A stretch of 64,000 bases of DNA from Mytilinidion resinicola (taxonomy: Eukaryota > Ascomycota > Dothideomycetes > Mytilinidiales > Mytilinidiaceae). Shown here in pieces: positions 31,540 through 41,709 of the stretch. The stretch is taken from the NCBI RefSeq assembly GCF_010093595.1, contig NW_022985437.1:2923801-2987800 (forward strand), in the 5' to 3' direction. A program made the translations under genes and the position numbers. The first letter of the stretch is position 1; each line of letters opens with the position of its first letter. The notes beneath the pieces are model-generated. The model was not told where the DNA came from and did not search any database. It saw nothing but the letters and a program-made list of their open reading frames with translations.

Positions 31540-32242
31540 TTACTGCTGATAAGATTTCTGAATGACGGCCGGTTGGCCTGGAACGCAGAGGACTGATATG
31601 CGATCCGGGCTTTCGTTTCCGCCCGCCTGAGTCCCATCGACCTCCCTACCAGTCTCTTGCTCGTGGTGAACCCGACCGATGCTGCCCGAACCTGCCACAG
31701 GTGCCGCACTCGTGGATGTTCTAGGTTGTCCCACACTACCGCCTGCCTCGCGCTCCATGTAATTGTCGACCAAGCGCTTCAAACCGGGAAAGTCGTACCC
31801 TGGCTGGCCGTGCAAGGCGCTGATGTCCAAGGAGCCACCGCTCGTAGCCAGGGCTGCTGGTGTGACACTCTTGCGGCGGTTGGTGGTCGAAGCCGTGGGA
31901 CTGTTGGTAGCCTTGCGTTTGAGGGCCTGACGGTTGGTGGAGGCGGAGCGGGAAGATCCAGCACGAACAGCAGCTCTTCCGCTAGGCTTCTTCGTCACAC
32001 CTGACTGCGACTGCTGTGGCGTCTGACCCGACTTGATGCAAGCGTTACCGAGGAACTGAGGGAGCAGACAACGCTCACAACGCGACTGGCCCGGGCGCTT
32101 TTCGCATCCTTTCTTCGAAGCTCTACAAGCTTGGCCTTTGCGACACCATCAGTTTACGTCTTGCGATGCGCCATGGCATAGAGGAACACTCACACCTGTC
32201 GTCACCCTTCTGTGGCACAGCCTTCTCCTTCTTTGGCGCCAT
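31540..32242 (-). CDS. Zn2Cys6-like zinc cluster protein, two exons
   Basis: Exon 1 is 32194-32242 (ATG at 32242, MAPKKEKAVPQKGDDR); the intron is 32136-32193 (58 bp; GTGAGT...CGCAAAG); exon 2 is 31540-32135. Total 214 aa. Splicing builds the first Cys of CQAC-RASKKG-C-EKRPGQSR-CERC-LLPQFLGNA-C, a full C-x2-C-x6-C-x8-C-x2-C-x9-C pattern, the fungal Zn(II)2Cys6 DNA-binding class with a slightly long last spacing. A Ser/Arg/Thr-rich basic linker follows, then LDISALHGQPGYDFPGLKRL and VDNYMEREAGG. The terminal TAA overlaps a strong GTAAGT donor (31544-31539), so a further exon (candidate IEKTSKGLHNGELILESPHW, 31240-31360) is possible. The fungal middle-homology domain is absent, so it may be a short regulator. 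Confidence 0.65.
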
Positions 32243-32772
32243 TGATACTGCGACTGTTGTAGCAAGTCCTGCGGTGATCTGTACGGGAGTCGGTGTAAGC
32301 GTGGTTCTGGGCAGTAGTAGATCAATACTGACGCTGGTGAGGTAGATGCTGCGCTGACCAAGTGCTGGAGACGAAGCTGGAGACTTGACTGTTAAGCCGA
32401 CGAATCCTTGAGCGCGGTGAAGCTGGACTGGGAGTGAACGAGCAGTGCTCTGTGGTGGGAGCTCTGGATCTCTGCTTTTGTGACTTTGAATCTGTTGGTG
32501 TAGTGCTACTGTAGCGCAGGTGCGGCGAGATCAGAGATTGTGGTGTTGTGGTGTTGCGGTGTTGTGGGTAGAAAGCACTGGCCGCCGCAGCACGTTTAGA
32601 TATTCACGCCCACGCACAGGAACTCTCGGCGACCAAACATTCCTCGGCTCGCCACATCACCTGACGTTCCACTCTACGCAGTTCATCATGACCACCAGTC
32701 CGCAAGTTCAAAAATCAAAAGCAAAACACTATAACGTCTACAGATAGAGCTGCTTAGATGAAAACAAAATGC

Positions 32773-32910
32773 AAAAAATATATGCCTTCACGGGTACCGA
32801 ACCCGGTTCTTCTGGTTGTGAACTATGATAGATGTTAGCGATGTTTCTTAGCCACCCTCACCACTGGACGGGGTGAGGGCGGAAAACAGTCCAACTTGTG
32901 GCAAATATAT
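32773..32910 (-). repeat. tRNA-like 138-bp SINE-like element, copy 2
   Basis: On the minus strand this copy begins ATATATTTGC, carries the CCCTCAC...GTGAGGG hairpin, box A-like TGGCTAAGAAA, box B-like GGTTCGGTACC within a perfect CGGGT...ACCCG stem, and a T6 run at its end. It aligns end to end with 14481-14618 at the same length but lies inverted 18 kb away. Confidence 0.65.
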
Positions 32911-33377
32911 AATTAAATAAGGGGCGCTCGACCTTGCTCTCCGCCCGCGTCTTCAGCAACAGGCATCTCCACCCTTTTGAACAACATGTTCCACTTCAAC
33001 TGTGACGTCTTAATGAACCGCGCTTTCTTCCTGTTCATCAATCTCTTTACAACATGTCCAGCGCAAGAGCACCATTACGCCGCTGTCCCCCTTAAGAAAT
33101 GTCTCCACGTACACTATCGGAAAGGCTGACGGGATCTTCTTCCGCCCGCCGCATATCCGCCCTTCCTCATGAGTCCATGGATACTACACTGCCGCCGTCT
33201 GTCTAGCCTCAGCACACTCAAGAAATTCTAAATAGGATAGAAAGCTCCTAGCATCACATATCTGACATCAAACTTTTCAGCACTCCAGCACGTACACAAA
33301 GCCATCACCACCAATCTCACTCCATTCCCACGCTAACTCTGACACCCTAGCTACACACTCCCACCCCTCCCACCCCA

Positions 33378-34556
33378 TCACTCCGGCCGGAAGTAATTCT
33401 TCAACGTCTCATGCCACTGATTCCACTCCCCCCACTCCTCCTCGCTGCTAGGCCTATCCAGCCTGCTGCTAGGCCTATCTAGCCTCCTCCCTTCCACACG
33501 GAGCATACCCGGCGGGACCGCTCTAGCCCAAAACAACGCCGATTCTACCTGCTCTGGGAACAGGTCCCTCCACAGAAAGCCTATCAGATCGCATCCGTTG
33601 GTGAAATACGTCCGGGCTTGGATCGCTGTCACGGCTTCGGGGATGCTCTCAAGGGTGAGGCTGGGACGGTTGGCGGTTTCTGGGTCGCAGCGCTCTATCA
33701 CTGGGATGACGTTTTCGCGGGGGAAAGGGCCGAGCGTGAAGGATCCGTTGAAGTCGGGCCGGACGGTTGGGTTAGTAAGGGGGACTACTGGGTTGGTAAG
33801 GGACGGGCCAGGCCTGGGAGCAAGGGCGGGACGACGAGATGGCTGAAAAGGGGGATTTGCAGGAGGAGGTTGCACTCTGGGGAACGGGTCGAACGTTCGA
33901 TTCCCAAGAGCGGGCGCAAAAGGATTGGCGCCATGAGGCAAGGGAAACGGTTCGGCTCCACGAGCTGAAGAAGAGGCCCTGTTTGGAGGAGCCAGGGCGA
34001 ATCGACTGACTCTAGAAGGCGGCGTGAACGGACTGACTGTAGGAGCGGTAGGAGTGACTTGAGCTGGGGTAATGGGACTGACAGTTGGAGCAGTGGGACT
34101 TAATAGAGCGGTGGGAGCATTCGGACTAAACAAAGCAGCGTTGCTGAACATATCAAAAGAATCAGACGGATTTCCAGGACCGGCAGTGTAGTCGATGGGA
34201 CCGTATTCGGAAAGATTGCCCTGAATACCTGGGGCGGTAGAATCGGCCTCAGCTGATGTTGCGGTCGAGGTGTAGGTCTCTCCCATTCCGGGCATGACAC
34301 TATTTGTCTGCAAAGCCCTAGCGGACGGCATGGACCTGTGTGGTGCAGGCCTAGGAGGAGTCATGGGCACCCTAGTCCTTATTTGACTTTCTTCAGCTCC
34401 GATATCACGAGATGAGTGAAAGACTCCGTCAAATCTTAGCCTTGGTCCCTGGGGTGTTGGTTTAGGATACCGATTGAGTGGACTTTTAGTAGAATGTGAA
34501 TTCTTTTCTAAGTTTGAGTCAGATCCGGAGCCTGGCGTGGTAGGTTTGTCATCCAT
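33378..34556 (-). CDS. FTNG/W..WH family protein with long Pro-rich N-terminus, 392 aa
   Basis: ATG at 34556 (minus), single exon. Residues 1-250 are disordered: Ser/Thr/Pro-rich, with imperfect repeats of SPxAPTxSPxTP between ~150 and 190. The C-terminal ~140 residues form the conserved part: FNGSFTLGPFPRENVIPVIE, a SIPEAVTAIQARTYFTNGCD stretch, LIGFLWRDLF, then EEWGEWNQWHETLKNYFRPE at the end. The same blocks occur at 34801-35268 (adjacent, same strand), 41710-42192 and weakly at 40506-40919. Near residue 365 the codons for RRLDRPSS are duplicated in tandem. Family not recognised. Among the copies it is the only one with the long N-terminus. Confidence 0.75.
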   Translation of the reverse strand: MDDKPTTPGSGSDSNLEKNSHSTKSPLNRYPKPTPQGPRLRFDGVFHSSRDIGAEESQIRTRVPMTPPRPAPHRSMPSARALQTNSVMPGMGETYTSTATSAEADSTAPGIQGNLSEYGPIDYTAGPGNPSDSFDMFSNAALFSPNAPTALLSPTAPTVSPITPAQVTPTAPTVSPFTPPSRVSRFALAPPNRASSSARGAEPFPLPHGANPFAPALGNRTFDPFPRVQPPPANPPFQPSRRPALAPRPGPSLTNPVVPLTNPTVRPDFNGSFTLGPFPRENVIPVIERCDPETANRPSLTLESIPEAVTAIQARTYFTNGCDLIGFLWRDLFPEQVESALFWARAVPPGMLRVEGRRLDRPSSRLDRPSSEEEWGEWNQWHETLKNYFRPE

Positions 34557-34800
34557 TAGGTCTAGAAAGCCGACAAGTAAAGACCGGATAGATCACACAT
34601 GTTGAGCGGAGAGGCATAGATGTACTTGAATGTGGGTAGAACTCTGGTTCGAAGCAAGCTAACATGATTGCAGATTATCACACGCCTGGGTCATCACACC
34701 ACTCCGTGTCAGGCATGCAATCAAATCAGCAAAGTTCTATCATTTGAGCCAGCTTGTCTGGACCTCCGCTGAAAATCTTCTAGAAGCCTCCCTAACGGCT

Positions 34801-35268
34801 TTACTTTGCCTGAAAGTATCCTTGGAACGAGGCATGCCAAAGCTCCCATTCCGTCACGTCATTCTCACTGTCTTCCGAATCTATACCCTATGCCAGCACC
34901 CCATCAGGTGGATTCCCAATGCTGCGGTTTGGAGTTATCTCACCCTCCCCGTCGGACGGCAGACCCCAGTCGTTCGATTTTCCAGAATCAATTGCGCCGG
35001 CCCACTGGAACTCGTAGTGCTCTGCATTCGTCGCACCCGCACGCCAGAGGATTCCTATCAGATCCTGCCCATTCGTGAAGTAGTTTGCCGCATACACCAC
35101 CGCTAGAGCACTGGACTCTGGTATCTCGTATAGTTTGAAGGGTAGGTTTTCCAGCGATTCGCCCATGTCTTGGATCAAATTCTTGACATTGTATTTATCG
35201 AAGGGGCCGAACTGGAACGAGCCGGAGAAGGCATCCACTGGTTTAAGGGAAGAGTTCGAAGAAGCCAT
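34801..35268 (-). pseudogene. FTNG/W..WH family gene interrupted by one TAG
   Basis: Start ATG at 35268 (MASSNSSLKPVDAFSG); an upstream in-frame ATG at 35394 is less likely. Conserved blocks: GSFQFGPFDKYNVKNLI, YAANYFTNGQDLIGILWRAG, HYEFQWAGAI. A TAG at 34888-34890 stops the frame after PDGVLA, yet the same frame continues with DSENDVTEWELWHASFQGYF to a TAA at 34801. That tail matches the EWGEWNQWHETLKNYF tail of the neighbour, so the TAG is a recent single nonsense change (CAG to TAG fits). No frameshift. Possible alternatives are readthrough, a sequencing error or a truncated but functional protein. Confidence 0.75.
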
Positions 35269-35783
35269 GGCGTAGTGAAGGGAACCTGTGAGTTCAGGTG
35301 TGATTGGAAGTTGGATACCACACGCTGTGATGTTGGATTGAAGATGTTTTAATACTGGTGAGTAATGAAGAAGGCCAATCAGGGTGCAAACCATGACCTA
35401 CGCCAAGCAATATGTCTCACGGGAAACACGCACACAAACGTCAAGCAATCAGATTCCCAACGTTGGGAATTGGGCTACCTCTTGACTCGCGGGATCCCTG
35501 ATGGCTGGGCCGTCTCCCACACTGGTGTCAAACGGGCAAGCATGAAGCCGGTGTAGCGTTATACCCAAGATCAGGCTTTCTAGAATGACGTAGTAGAAAT
35601 CAGAGCATTCTTTGGCTGAAAGGCTGCCTACGAGGCGAAGAGTGCATGGAACGTGCTCATGGGATGAGAGAGATAGTGAGTTTGTTTTGGCGTGCGGTCC
35701 CTTCGAGAAACGGCCAAGGTAAGGTCATGGAAGCTTCGCATAACATCGATGATCGGCATATCAGCACCTAAATAGCCATCACC

Positions 35784-36680
35784 ATGGTTAACAAGGGGTT
35801 GTACGAGCTATTCCGATCTTTCTCATGTTTTCACTGCTTTAATGTCGAGGATAGAGATATCGCAACACGACTTATGTACAAGCTCTCCCTTTCCGGTAGA
35901 CATAGAGATATTTGTTCGTTCTTCTTTCGAGCCTTCACGAGCGACTTTGATCCCACGCTTTTCTACCACAACTCACAAATCGAACGCATCGAAATTAGAG
36001 GACGGACGTCGGAATGGTACCAAATCTTGAACTAGGACGGCTATTTCCCTGGTCTCACGGCCGCCTATATTAGCCATCTCGTCGGTCCGGCAGGATATTT
36101 TCTCATTGAGTTACGCCAGAAACGTGGCAAAAAGAAAACTAAGTTCGCGTTTTCTCCGGACTCCTTGAAAGCGTCCGCCGCCAATTGCTGTATTTAGGCA
36201 ACTCGGAGATCATACCCATGGACGACCAGGAGATGGAGAATTCTACGAGGTATCTGTCGGGGTATTTCATGACTATGATGAACTAGAGGGAGAGGGCCAA
36301 GCTTGCCTTCTCGATTGATATGACGGAGGACCTAGCTAAGCGTCTACCACCTGATGTCGAAGAGAACATAGTGCATATCCAGCACTTGAATAAGCTTCTA
36401 GCTAAGGCTGATGTGATCTAGGAAAACCTTCAATTCTAGGAGAGGGTTGTATACACGGCGGTAATTTCCGGCTGTGGTAGGATTGCGATTAGGTTTTGAT
36501 ACACTAGGAGTCTTTTAAAGCGCTTCCGATATACACTAGATTCCAAAAAATCGAGATTAATAGTATAAATTGCGCAGGCATTCGCGGCTGCATAAGGTAC
36601 TCTGGCTTGGTTCCTACAAAGTCGAGCCCTTGACGCTGACGAGACTTAGTCAGCCGTCCTTGGCATAGTCACATGACCCA
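35784..36680 (+). pseudogene. Heavily stop-mutated hypothetical gene
   Basis: The first frame begins at ATG 35784 (MVNKGLYELFRSF) and meets TAG at 36033-36035, but continues as DGYFPGLTAAYISHLVGPAG and YFLIELRQKRGKKK. A frame change near 36150 leads to LLESVRRQLLYLGNSEIIPM (ATG 36218), and from there one frame runs to 36680 through seven stops: TAG 36284, TAG 36419, TAG 36437, TGA 36497, TAA 36566, TAA 36593, TAG 36647. Between them the protein is convincing (RERAKLAFSIDMTEDLAKRL, ENIVHIQHLNKLLAKADVI, GTLAWFLQSRALDADET). Every stop can be a C-to-T change of CAG, CAA or CGA, as RIP produces. Family not recognised. Confidence 0.75.
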
Positions 36681-36820
36681 CACCCCTCCAAACACTTCGC
36701 GAGATCTCACCCGTCCTTCGCACCAACACCACAGCTCAACGTGCTCCTCTCTGCGATCAAGAAATCTCTCGACCTTGTATGCATCTTGGTATTAACCCCG
36801 ATGGCTCGCTCCCAATTTGA

Positions 36821-37228
36821 CAGCAGCTAGAAGATGCCTTCCGCGAACCTGGAGCGAAACGAGTGCGTCGCAACACGACCAAAGAAAGTGACGAGACAGA
36901 GAAGAAGACCTTCATTGTGAAGCTACGAGCAGCCAGCTTGGCTGTCACCGGAGAGATTGGAGACATCCTCCGCGAATCTGGAGCAGAACGAGCGCGCCGC
37001 AGCACAACCAAGGAAGGCGACGAGACAGAGAAGAAGAGCCTGATGGTTAAGCTACGAGCAGCCAGCTTGCCTGTCGCCGATCGGACCGGAGACTCGAGCC
37101 CTATGGCGAAGTTGAAATCCTCTGGCCTCTGCGCTGCAAAGCAAGGAGAGTCGAGCTCAAGCGCCGAGCCTGAATTCGGCGAAGACGACGATGACTGTCG
37201 GGGTCTGCATGGGTGTCGACACTTCTGA
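36821..37228 (+). pseudogene. Fragment with two 45-residue tandem repeats
   Basis: No ATG starts this frame. It holds two copies of a 45-residue (135-bp) unit: LRESGAERARRSTTKEGDET-EKK-like, followed by VKLRAASL. Unit 1 reads FREPGAKRVRRNTTKESDET and EKKTFIVKLRAASL; unit 2 reads ILRESGAERARRSTTKEGDE and KSLMVKLRAASL. The end is acidic (EFGEDDDDCRG). It has an alternating basic/acidic, nuclear-protein character. Whether it belongs to the decayed gene just upstream is unclear. Confidence 0.5.
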
Positions 37229-37369
37229 GATCGCCGACCAGGCCGACCTCTCTGAGATGGGTAGACAGATCCTATGATCACTATCTTCTGTCCGCCCAGA
37301 TACCGTAGCGGAAAGATAGCGATCATCGGATCTGGTCCGTTCATCACTTCCATGTTTGTTGGTCAGGAG
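37206..37369. repeat. Palindromic repeat, copy 2 (inverted)
   Basis: A 67-bp inverted repeat spans 37267-37333: the left end AGATCCTATGATCACTATCT pairs with the right end AGATAGCGATCATCGGATCT. It is flanked by the complements of the same unique sequences as 9637-9784. Within it and beyond, a plus frame reads QFDLATWLSLRVTAVDLYGY (37410-37470), weakly like the 5691-6233 protein. Confidence 0.7.
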
Positions 37370-37920
37370 GGGCAGCCTAGTTTGGAGTCGCTTCGTGGGA
37401 TTATCACTCAACCACAATTCGACCTCGCTACTTGGTTATCGCTCCGCGTCACGGCTGTCGACCTATACGGCTATGCAAACGAGGACAGAATGTTCAACTT
37501 GCCGGAGAAGTTCGCCATCCAGCTGAAACATACGGATCACGAAGCCTATCCGCAATCGCCAGTTCTGCTCCTCTACAGCCTCGCCCCCCACGGCACCCTC
37601 TTTATACACCATGGAGCATGAAAAAAGATGCCCGGAACATCAACACGCAACCACCTCCCTGCAGGCGTCGTCGGTGTTGAGGGCAATTTTGGACAGCAAG
37701 AAGCCGCACGCCTCGTCGCGGTCCAGAGGCTCCCTCCCTTCGACGGACCCGGCTCCCTCCCTTCGACGGACCCGGCTCCACACGGCCGTACCAACGCCTG
37801 CAGAACCTCTACGCCAACTTTTACGTCGTCTTCTACACCGCTCGCCCGCTACTCGTCCTCGACGGTAATAGTGACATGGGAGCAACACGATTCGGGTACT
37901 TTCAAAGTTGGTCGCGCGTT

Positions 37921-38030
37921 GGTCATGCGAATAGCTTGTACGTTGCATTAAGGGGCAACATAGCGTTCTATAAGACAAACGTAGTAGGCCTGCAACGCCG
38001 GCTCTGGTAGATAGTGGTGTTGGCCTAGAC
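37921..38030. repeat. Dispersed repeat, locus 3 (inverted)
   Basis: This is the reverse complement of the 13473-13612 copy, with lower identity. The plus strand reads HANSLYVALRGNIAFYK, parallel to the YxxSYVxRxENIxFYE peptide encoded on the minus strand of the other loci. Confidence 0.6.
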
Positions 38031-38052
38031 ATAAAAGCTCAAAAGATCAGAG

Positions 38053-38787
38053 GTGTGGGACATCTGTTTGCCTGAAAGTTCTGATCGGTTTGCGAGGACT
38101 TCGATGCATTTCTGCTGTTGTCTTGAGGCGAGAGAATCGGAAAAGTGCGACTTGTTGCTACTTTTGGGGGTTTCTCACCAGCCTGAGTTTTACCGCGGTC
38201 GACATATTACGCAAGATAAGGACAAACTTCGCTACGGCAAGACACTAGAATTAGTACTAAGTGAAGACGAGCGTGACGGGCGCACAGTTTTCGTCCAGCA
38301 ACTGGCTGCGCGGCTTGAAACTAGACACCTTTTCGACTTCTTCAAGGAACGGCCGCGTGAAGGAACTCAGTTGTACCAGACCGTGTCTCAGGACTTTCCA
38401 AAAGGTATACCCATCTCACTATTCTAGACTTCACTTTGAGCATCTTAGTTAACATTTGCGCAGTATAGTACGAGGAGTTCTATGATGAAGAGCCAGCCAC
38501 GGCGGTTGCGCTTGCCCGCCACTGGAAAGAGTCCTTCAACATACATCGCTAAACGACGACGAATTGTTCGAGACGGTGCGGTACATCTCATGGGTTTCAC
38601 TCGAATCGACTTGCGGAATAGAAGAGGGATCTTCGTTCGATGCGGTGCAAGAGGGTCGAGAATGGGGATGATATCTTCGATATGTCTCATCATCCGGATG
38701 CTGCGTTCTTTGAGGGCTCTAGGCTAAGAGAATGCGGGACTCCTAGTTTCGAATGTATCGACCTTTACACTGTAATCGAATAGAAGC
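38053..38787 (+). pseudogene. Frameshifted hypothetical gene
   Basis: A plus frame (38053-38427) reads WDICLPESSDRFARTSMHFC, LLLLGVSHQPEFYRGRHITQ, LVLSEDERDGRTVFVQQLAA and HLFDFFKERPREG. The next frames read YEEFYDEEPATAVALARHWK (38470-38550), LNDDELFETVRYISWVSLES and FDAVQEGREWG (38550-38670), and DIFDMSHHPDAAFFEGSRLR, CIDLYTVIE (38670-38787). The acidic, folded-protein character of each piece implies one gene split by frameshifts or intron losses. No ATG-led intact version; family unknown. Confidence 0.5.
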
Positions 38788-39348
38788 CCACGTAGGTGCC
38801 CAAAGCGGTGGCGAACAAGACTAGCCGAGCCCGTTCCGTGTTTTGTATAAGACGTTTGCATAATCTGGAGTGTATCGCGAGCTACCTGTTTAACGAGCTA
38901 CTTAACGCCCTAAACAACCGGCCGCCGCAAACACTCACTTCCTATCTCACCTCCTACCTCACTTCCAACTTCACTTCCTACCTCACTACATTCCTGAAAT
39001 CACTAGTCCCGCGAGGCCGTCACCATCCATCTACAGGAAAGATCGAAGATCCCGCGTTCCAGGCCGATACCGCCAACGTGCCCGTTCCCTCTCCAATCTG
39101 ACATTTTCCTCTCTGCTCCAGAGCACCCGGCTCTCCTCCACCTTAGATTCCACGAGGCGAGTAAGCACATAAAGAAGACATCAGCGATCGAGTTGTCCAA
39201 GTGTGATCTTGACCTGTTTGATGGGCAGAAGCCATAATAGCAAGCCAAGCAAGCGCCTGGGGATTGTGCTTTAGATTGGTAAGTCTTACGCTGTACATCG
39301 ATTTCTCTGTGTTAACCCTACTATAACAATCTCAATAATGAGTGGCAT

Positions 39349-40117
39349 TTGCCTGCCCAAGACCGCGAGAAGAACTCGAATTCATCTGCCCCGGACCAGA
39401 ACGACAATCGAGACAGCACCCATCCTGCGATGATAGTCGTAACGGGGCTGGCGTCCGTTTACAGCCTGAGGCCATGTGGAGAAGCTGCAGTGGCAGGCTG
39501 GACTCCCGCTTACGAATTTGGTCCGAAGCCGCAACAGTCTTAGTACTACTCTCCTGCCTACTCACAGTATGATCCATGGCTGGTGTGGCGGTCTGCGACA
39601 GACAGTCCTACTGCATCCGGACTGACTACATGGTGCACTGTGGGCTTCCGAAACTTAAAGGACGATCCCTTTGCCTGACTGGGAACCTGCTGGCTGGGGG
39701 CGTCCTCACACCGGTGTCTATACAGCAAAGGAGGAGAATGAGCTGTCCTGTCTGCACCGCTGACTCCGGAGTACTACTAGGCCAGGCAAGAATCTCCTTA
39801 ACACTGCATAGGGTGCACCTGTGGGCTTCGCAGACTTCAAAGACGATCCTTTTGCCTGACCGGAAACCGCTTGGCTGGGGTCCTCCTCACACCGGCATCT
39901 TTACACTAAATGAGGAGAACGAGTAGTCTCGTCTTCGCCAACGATCCCTCTTCCAGACTAGGAACCTGATGGCTGGGGTCCTCCTTACACCGATGTCTAC
40001 ACAGCAATGGAGAAGTATGAGCAGCCCTATCTACGCCGACCGCTCAGGAGTGCTGCTGGCCCAGACAAGAAAAGCGGTTATGACAGCATCCATTCTCGCG
40101 ATGTGATGGGACCGTGA
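39349..40117 (+). pseudogene. Tyr/Trp-rich repeat protein remnant
   Basis: A plus frame from 39349 reads SSAPDQNDNRDSTHPAMIVV, AAVAGWTPAYEFGPKPQQS, TAG (39541-39543), YYSPAYSQYDPWLVWRSATD, TTWCTVGFRNLKDDPFA, TGA. Three degenerate units follow in drifting frames. The first is PAGWGRPHTGVYTAKEENEL (~39690). The second is PLGWGPPHTGIFTLNEENE, stop (~39866). The third is PDGWGPPYTDVYTAMEKYEQ, then PYLRRPLRSAAGPDKKSGYD (to 40117). At DNA level the GAACCTGMTGGCTGGGGTCC block recurs near 39690, 39866 and 39960. Function unknown. Confidence 0.5.
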
Positions 40118-40505
40118 CCACGATTGACAGAATCGTCCCAATCATAGCTGTACCAAGGTCAAGAACGACGATGGCGATGTCGAAATGCAGACGCTCCCGG
40201 CGCCGGCGGAAGCCATTACGATGCCCGTACGCTGGATTGAGCAGGACATCAAGCTCTTCTCTATGCGGTTCTTTATGAAACGTTAGGTAGACCTTCAAGA
40301 TGCTCACAGCGCTACACTCGATGCAGCCCAGTTTGAACAGTGGTGTCGTACTAATGAAAGCGTCTTGATCATTTGAGGAGGGTCGAAAAACTCATCCATC
40401 AAGCCAAAAGTCTCCCCAATCCCGCCTGACCTCCCCGAAAGAACCCCCGAAACCGTCTGCCAGCCTCCCTCCCGCCTAACTTTCTACCCCATCCACCCCC
40501 TCCCC

Positions 40506-40919
40506 TCACTCCCTCACCATCTCGTCCACACTCCACTTCCACACCCGCCCACTCCACGTCTCCCAATCCTGCCTCTCCTTCTCCACCTCGCTCTCCTTCC
40601 GCAAAATCTGCCACGGCTCGCCCGCGAACCCCGGCTTCTCCTCCCGCCCCAGCTTCCACACCGCGCCCAGTTCCTCCTCCACCTCTCCGTCTGCTCCCGC
40701 CTTCGGCCACGACAGCGCCAACAGGTCCTCTCCGCTGCCCCAGAACACCTCCGCGAAGATCCAGATGATGTCGTCGGGGAGGTCTTCCTTGCGGAAGCCC
40801 GGGGCGGCGGCTTTGGCGGGGTCGGTGGCGTGGAGGTAGTTCCAAGCCGTGGTGGGAGTGATGATGCCGACGGCGATGGGGGCGGCGAAGGTGGTGGAGG
40901 GGAGGTATGTGGTCGACAT
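40506..40919 (-). CDS. Small hypothetical protein, possible diverged FTNG/W..WH family member, 137 aa
   Basis: ATG at 40919 (minus), single exon, preceded by a CA/CT-rich leader (40920-40975). The protein has FAAPIAVGIITPTTAWNYLH, DLPDDIIWIFAEVFWGSGED, LLALSWPKAGA and a Trp-rich tail, DWETWSGRVWKWSVDEMVRE. The tail spacing W-x2-W-x3-VW recalls EWELWHASFQGYF and TWERWHRDVQEYF of the neighbouring family, and WIFAEVFWGSGEDLLALSW may correspond to FTNGxDLIGFLW...FxWA. Codon use is strongly C/G-ending, unlike the decayed frames around it, which supports a live gene. Confidence 0.65.
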   Translation of the reverse strand: MSTTYLPSTTFAAPIAVGIITPTTAWNYLHATDPAKAAAPGFRKEDLPDDIIWIFAEVFWGSGEDLLALSWPKAGADGEVEEELGAVWKLGREEKPGFAGEPWQILRKESEVEKERQDWETWSGRVWKWSVDEMVRE

Positions 40920-41709
40920 GATGGTGGTTTTGATGGTTTGTTGGGTGTGTTGAGGTTGTTTGCATGTTGTGCGCTCTTTGACGAGGAGATGAAGGATGTG
41001 GAGAGGTTTATAAGGCCTAGATTGCTGTAGTCAAAGGTGAAGGTACAGAAGCGTCTATCACAATGGTTGAAGCAGGGTGAAAATTCATATTGTGAGTGAA
41101 GGGAGGTCGTTATTCCATTCAAGTACCACACGTGAAGCTGTCTCAATATAGTGAAAATGAGCACAATGGGAGTCCACAGAACATCACGATGCTACTGCTG
41201 ATGGCATATCGTCTCTCTAGTACACTGGGCGCCATGCAATGTTTTCTGCTCCCTTCAAAATCAAGCGTGTCTCTCATCTCATCTGAGCGATTTATGCAAC
41301 CGTCCGAGAAGCTTAAGCTCATCACGATGAATTGGAGATTAATGTGTCCTCATGATCACTGCAGCTCAGGATAGTGCCAAAACTTCCAAGTGAACAACTG
41401 CTTGCAAGCGCCAGAGGTGGGCCAGCAGATTATCATAAGCCAGGAAATATTGCAGAACTTCAAGGTGTTTGATTTAGTCTAAATAAATGAGTGTTTGCCC
41501 AGACGGCATGATCTGTCGAGCCAGCTGACACTGTGTTTCCTTTCCAAGAAAACACTGCGTAAAAGCGCATTCCTTTCGAACTCAATAGCTTGCTTGACAT
41601 CCATGATGCTTTCTCCCTGTTCGCACCTATGCCCTTGCATTTAAATGCCGATATCAGCACAATTGACCATTACAACTGACGAGTTCAAGTGAAAGCCGCT
41701 GCGTACGCA

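Noticed and set aside
40399..41164. Two long minus-strand frames of 188 and 216 codons
   Set aside because: They are Arg/Gly/Pro-rich shadows of the 40506-40919 gene, caused by its high GC third positions.
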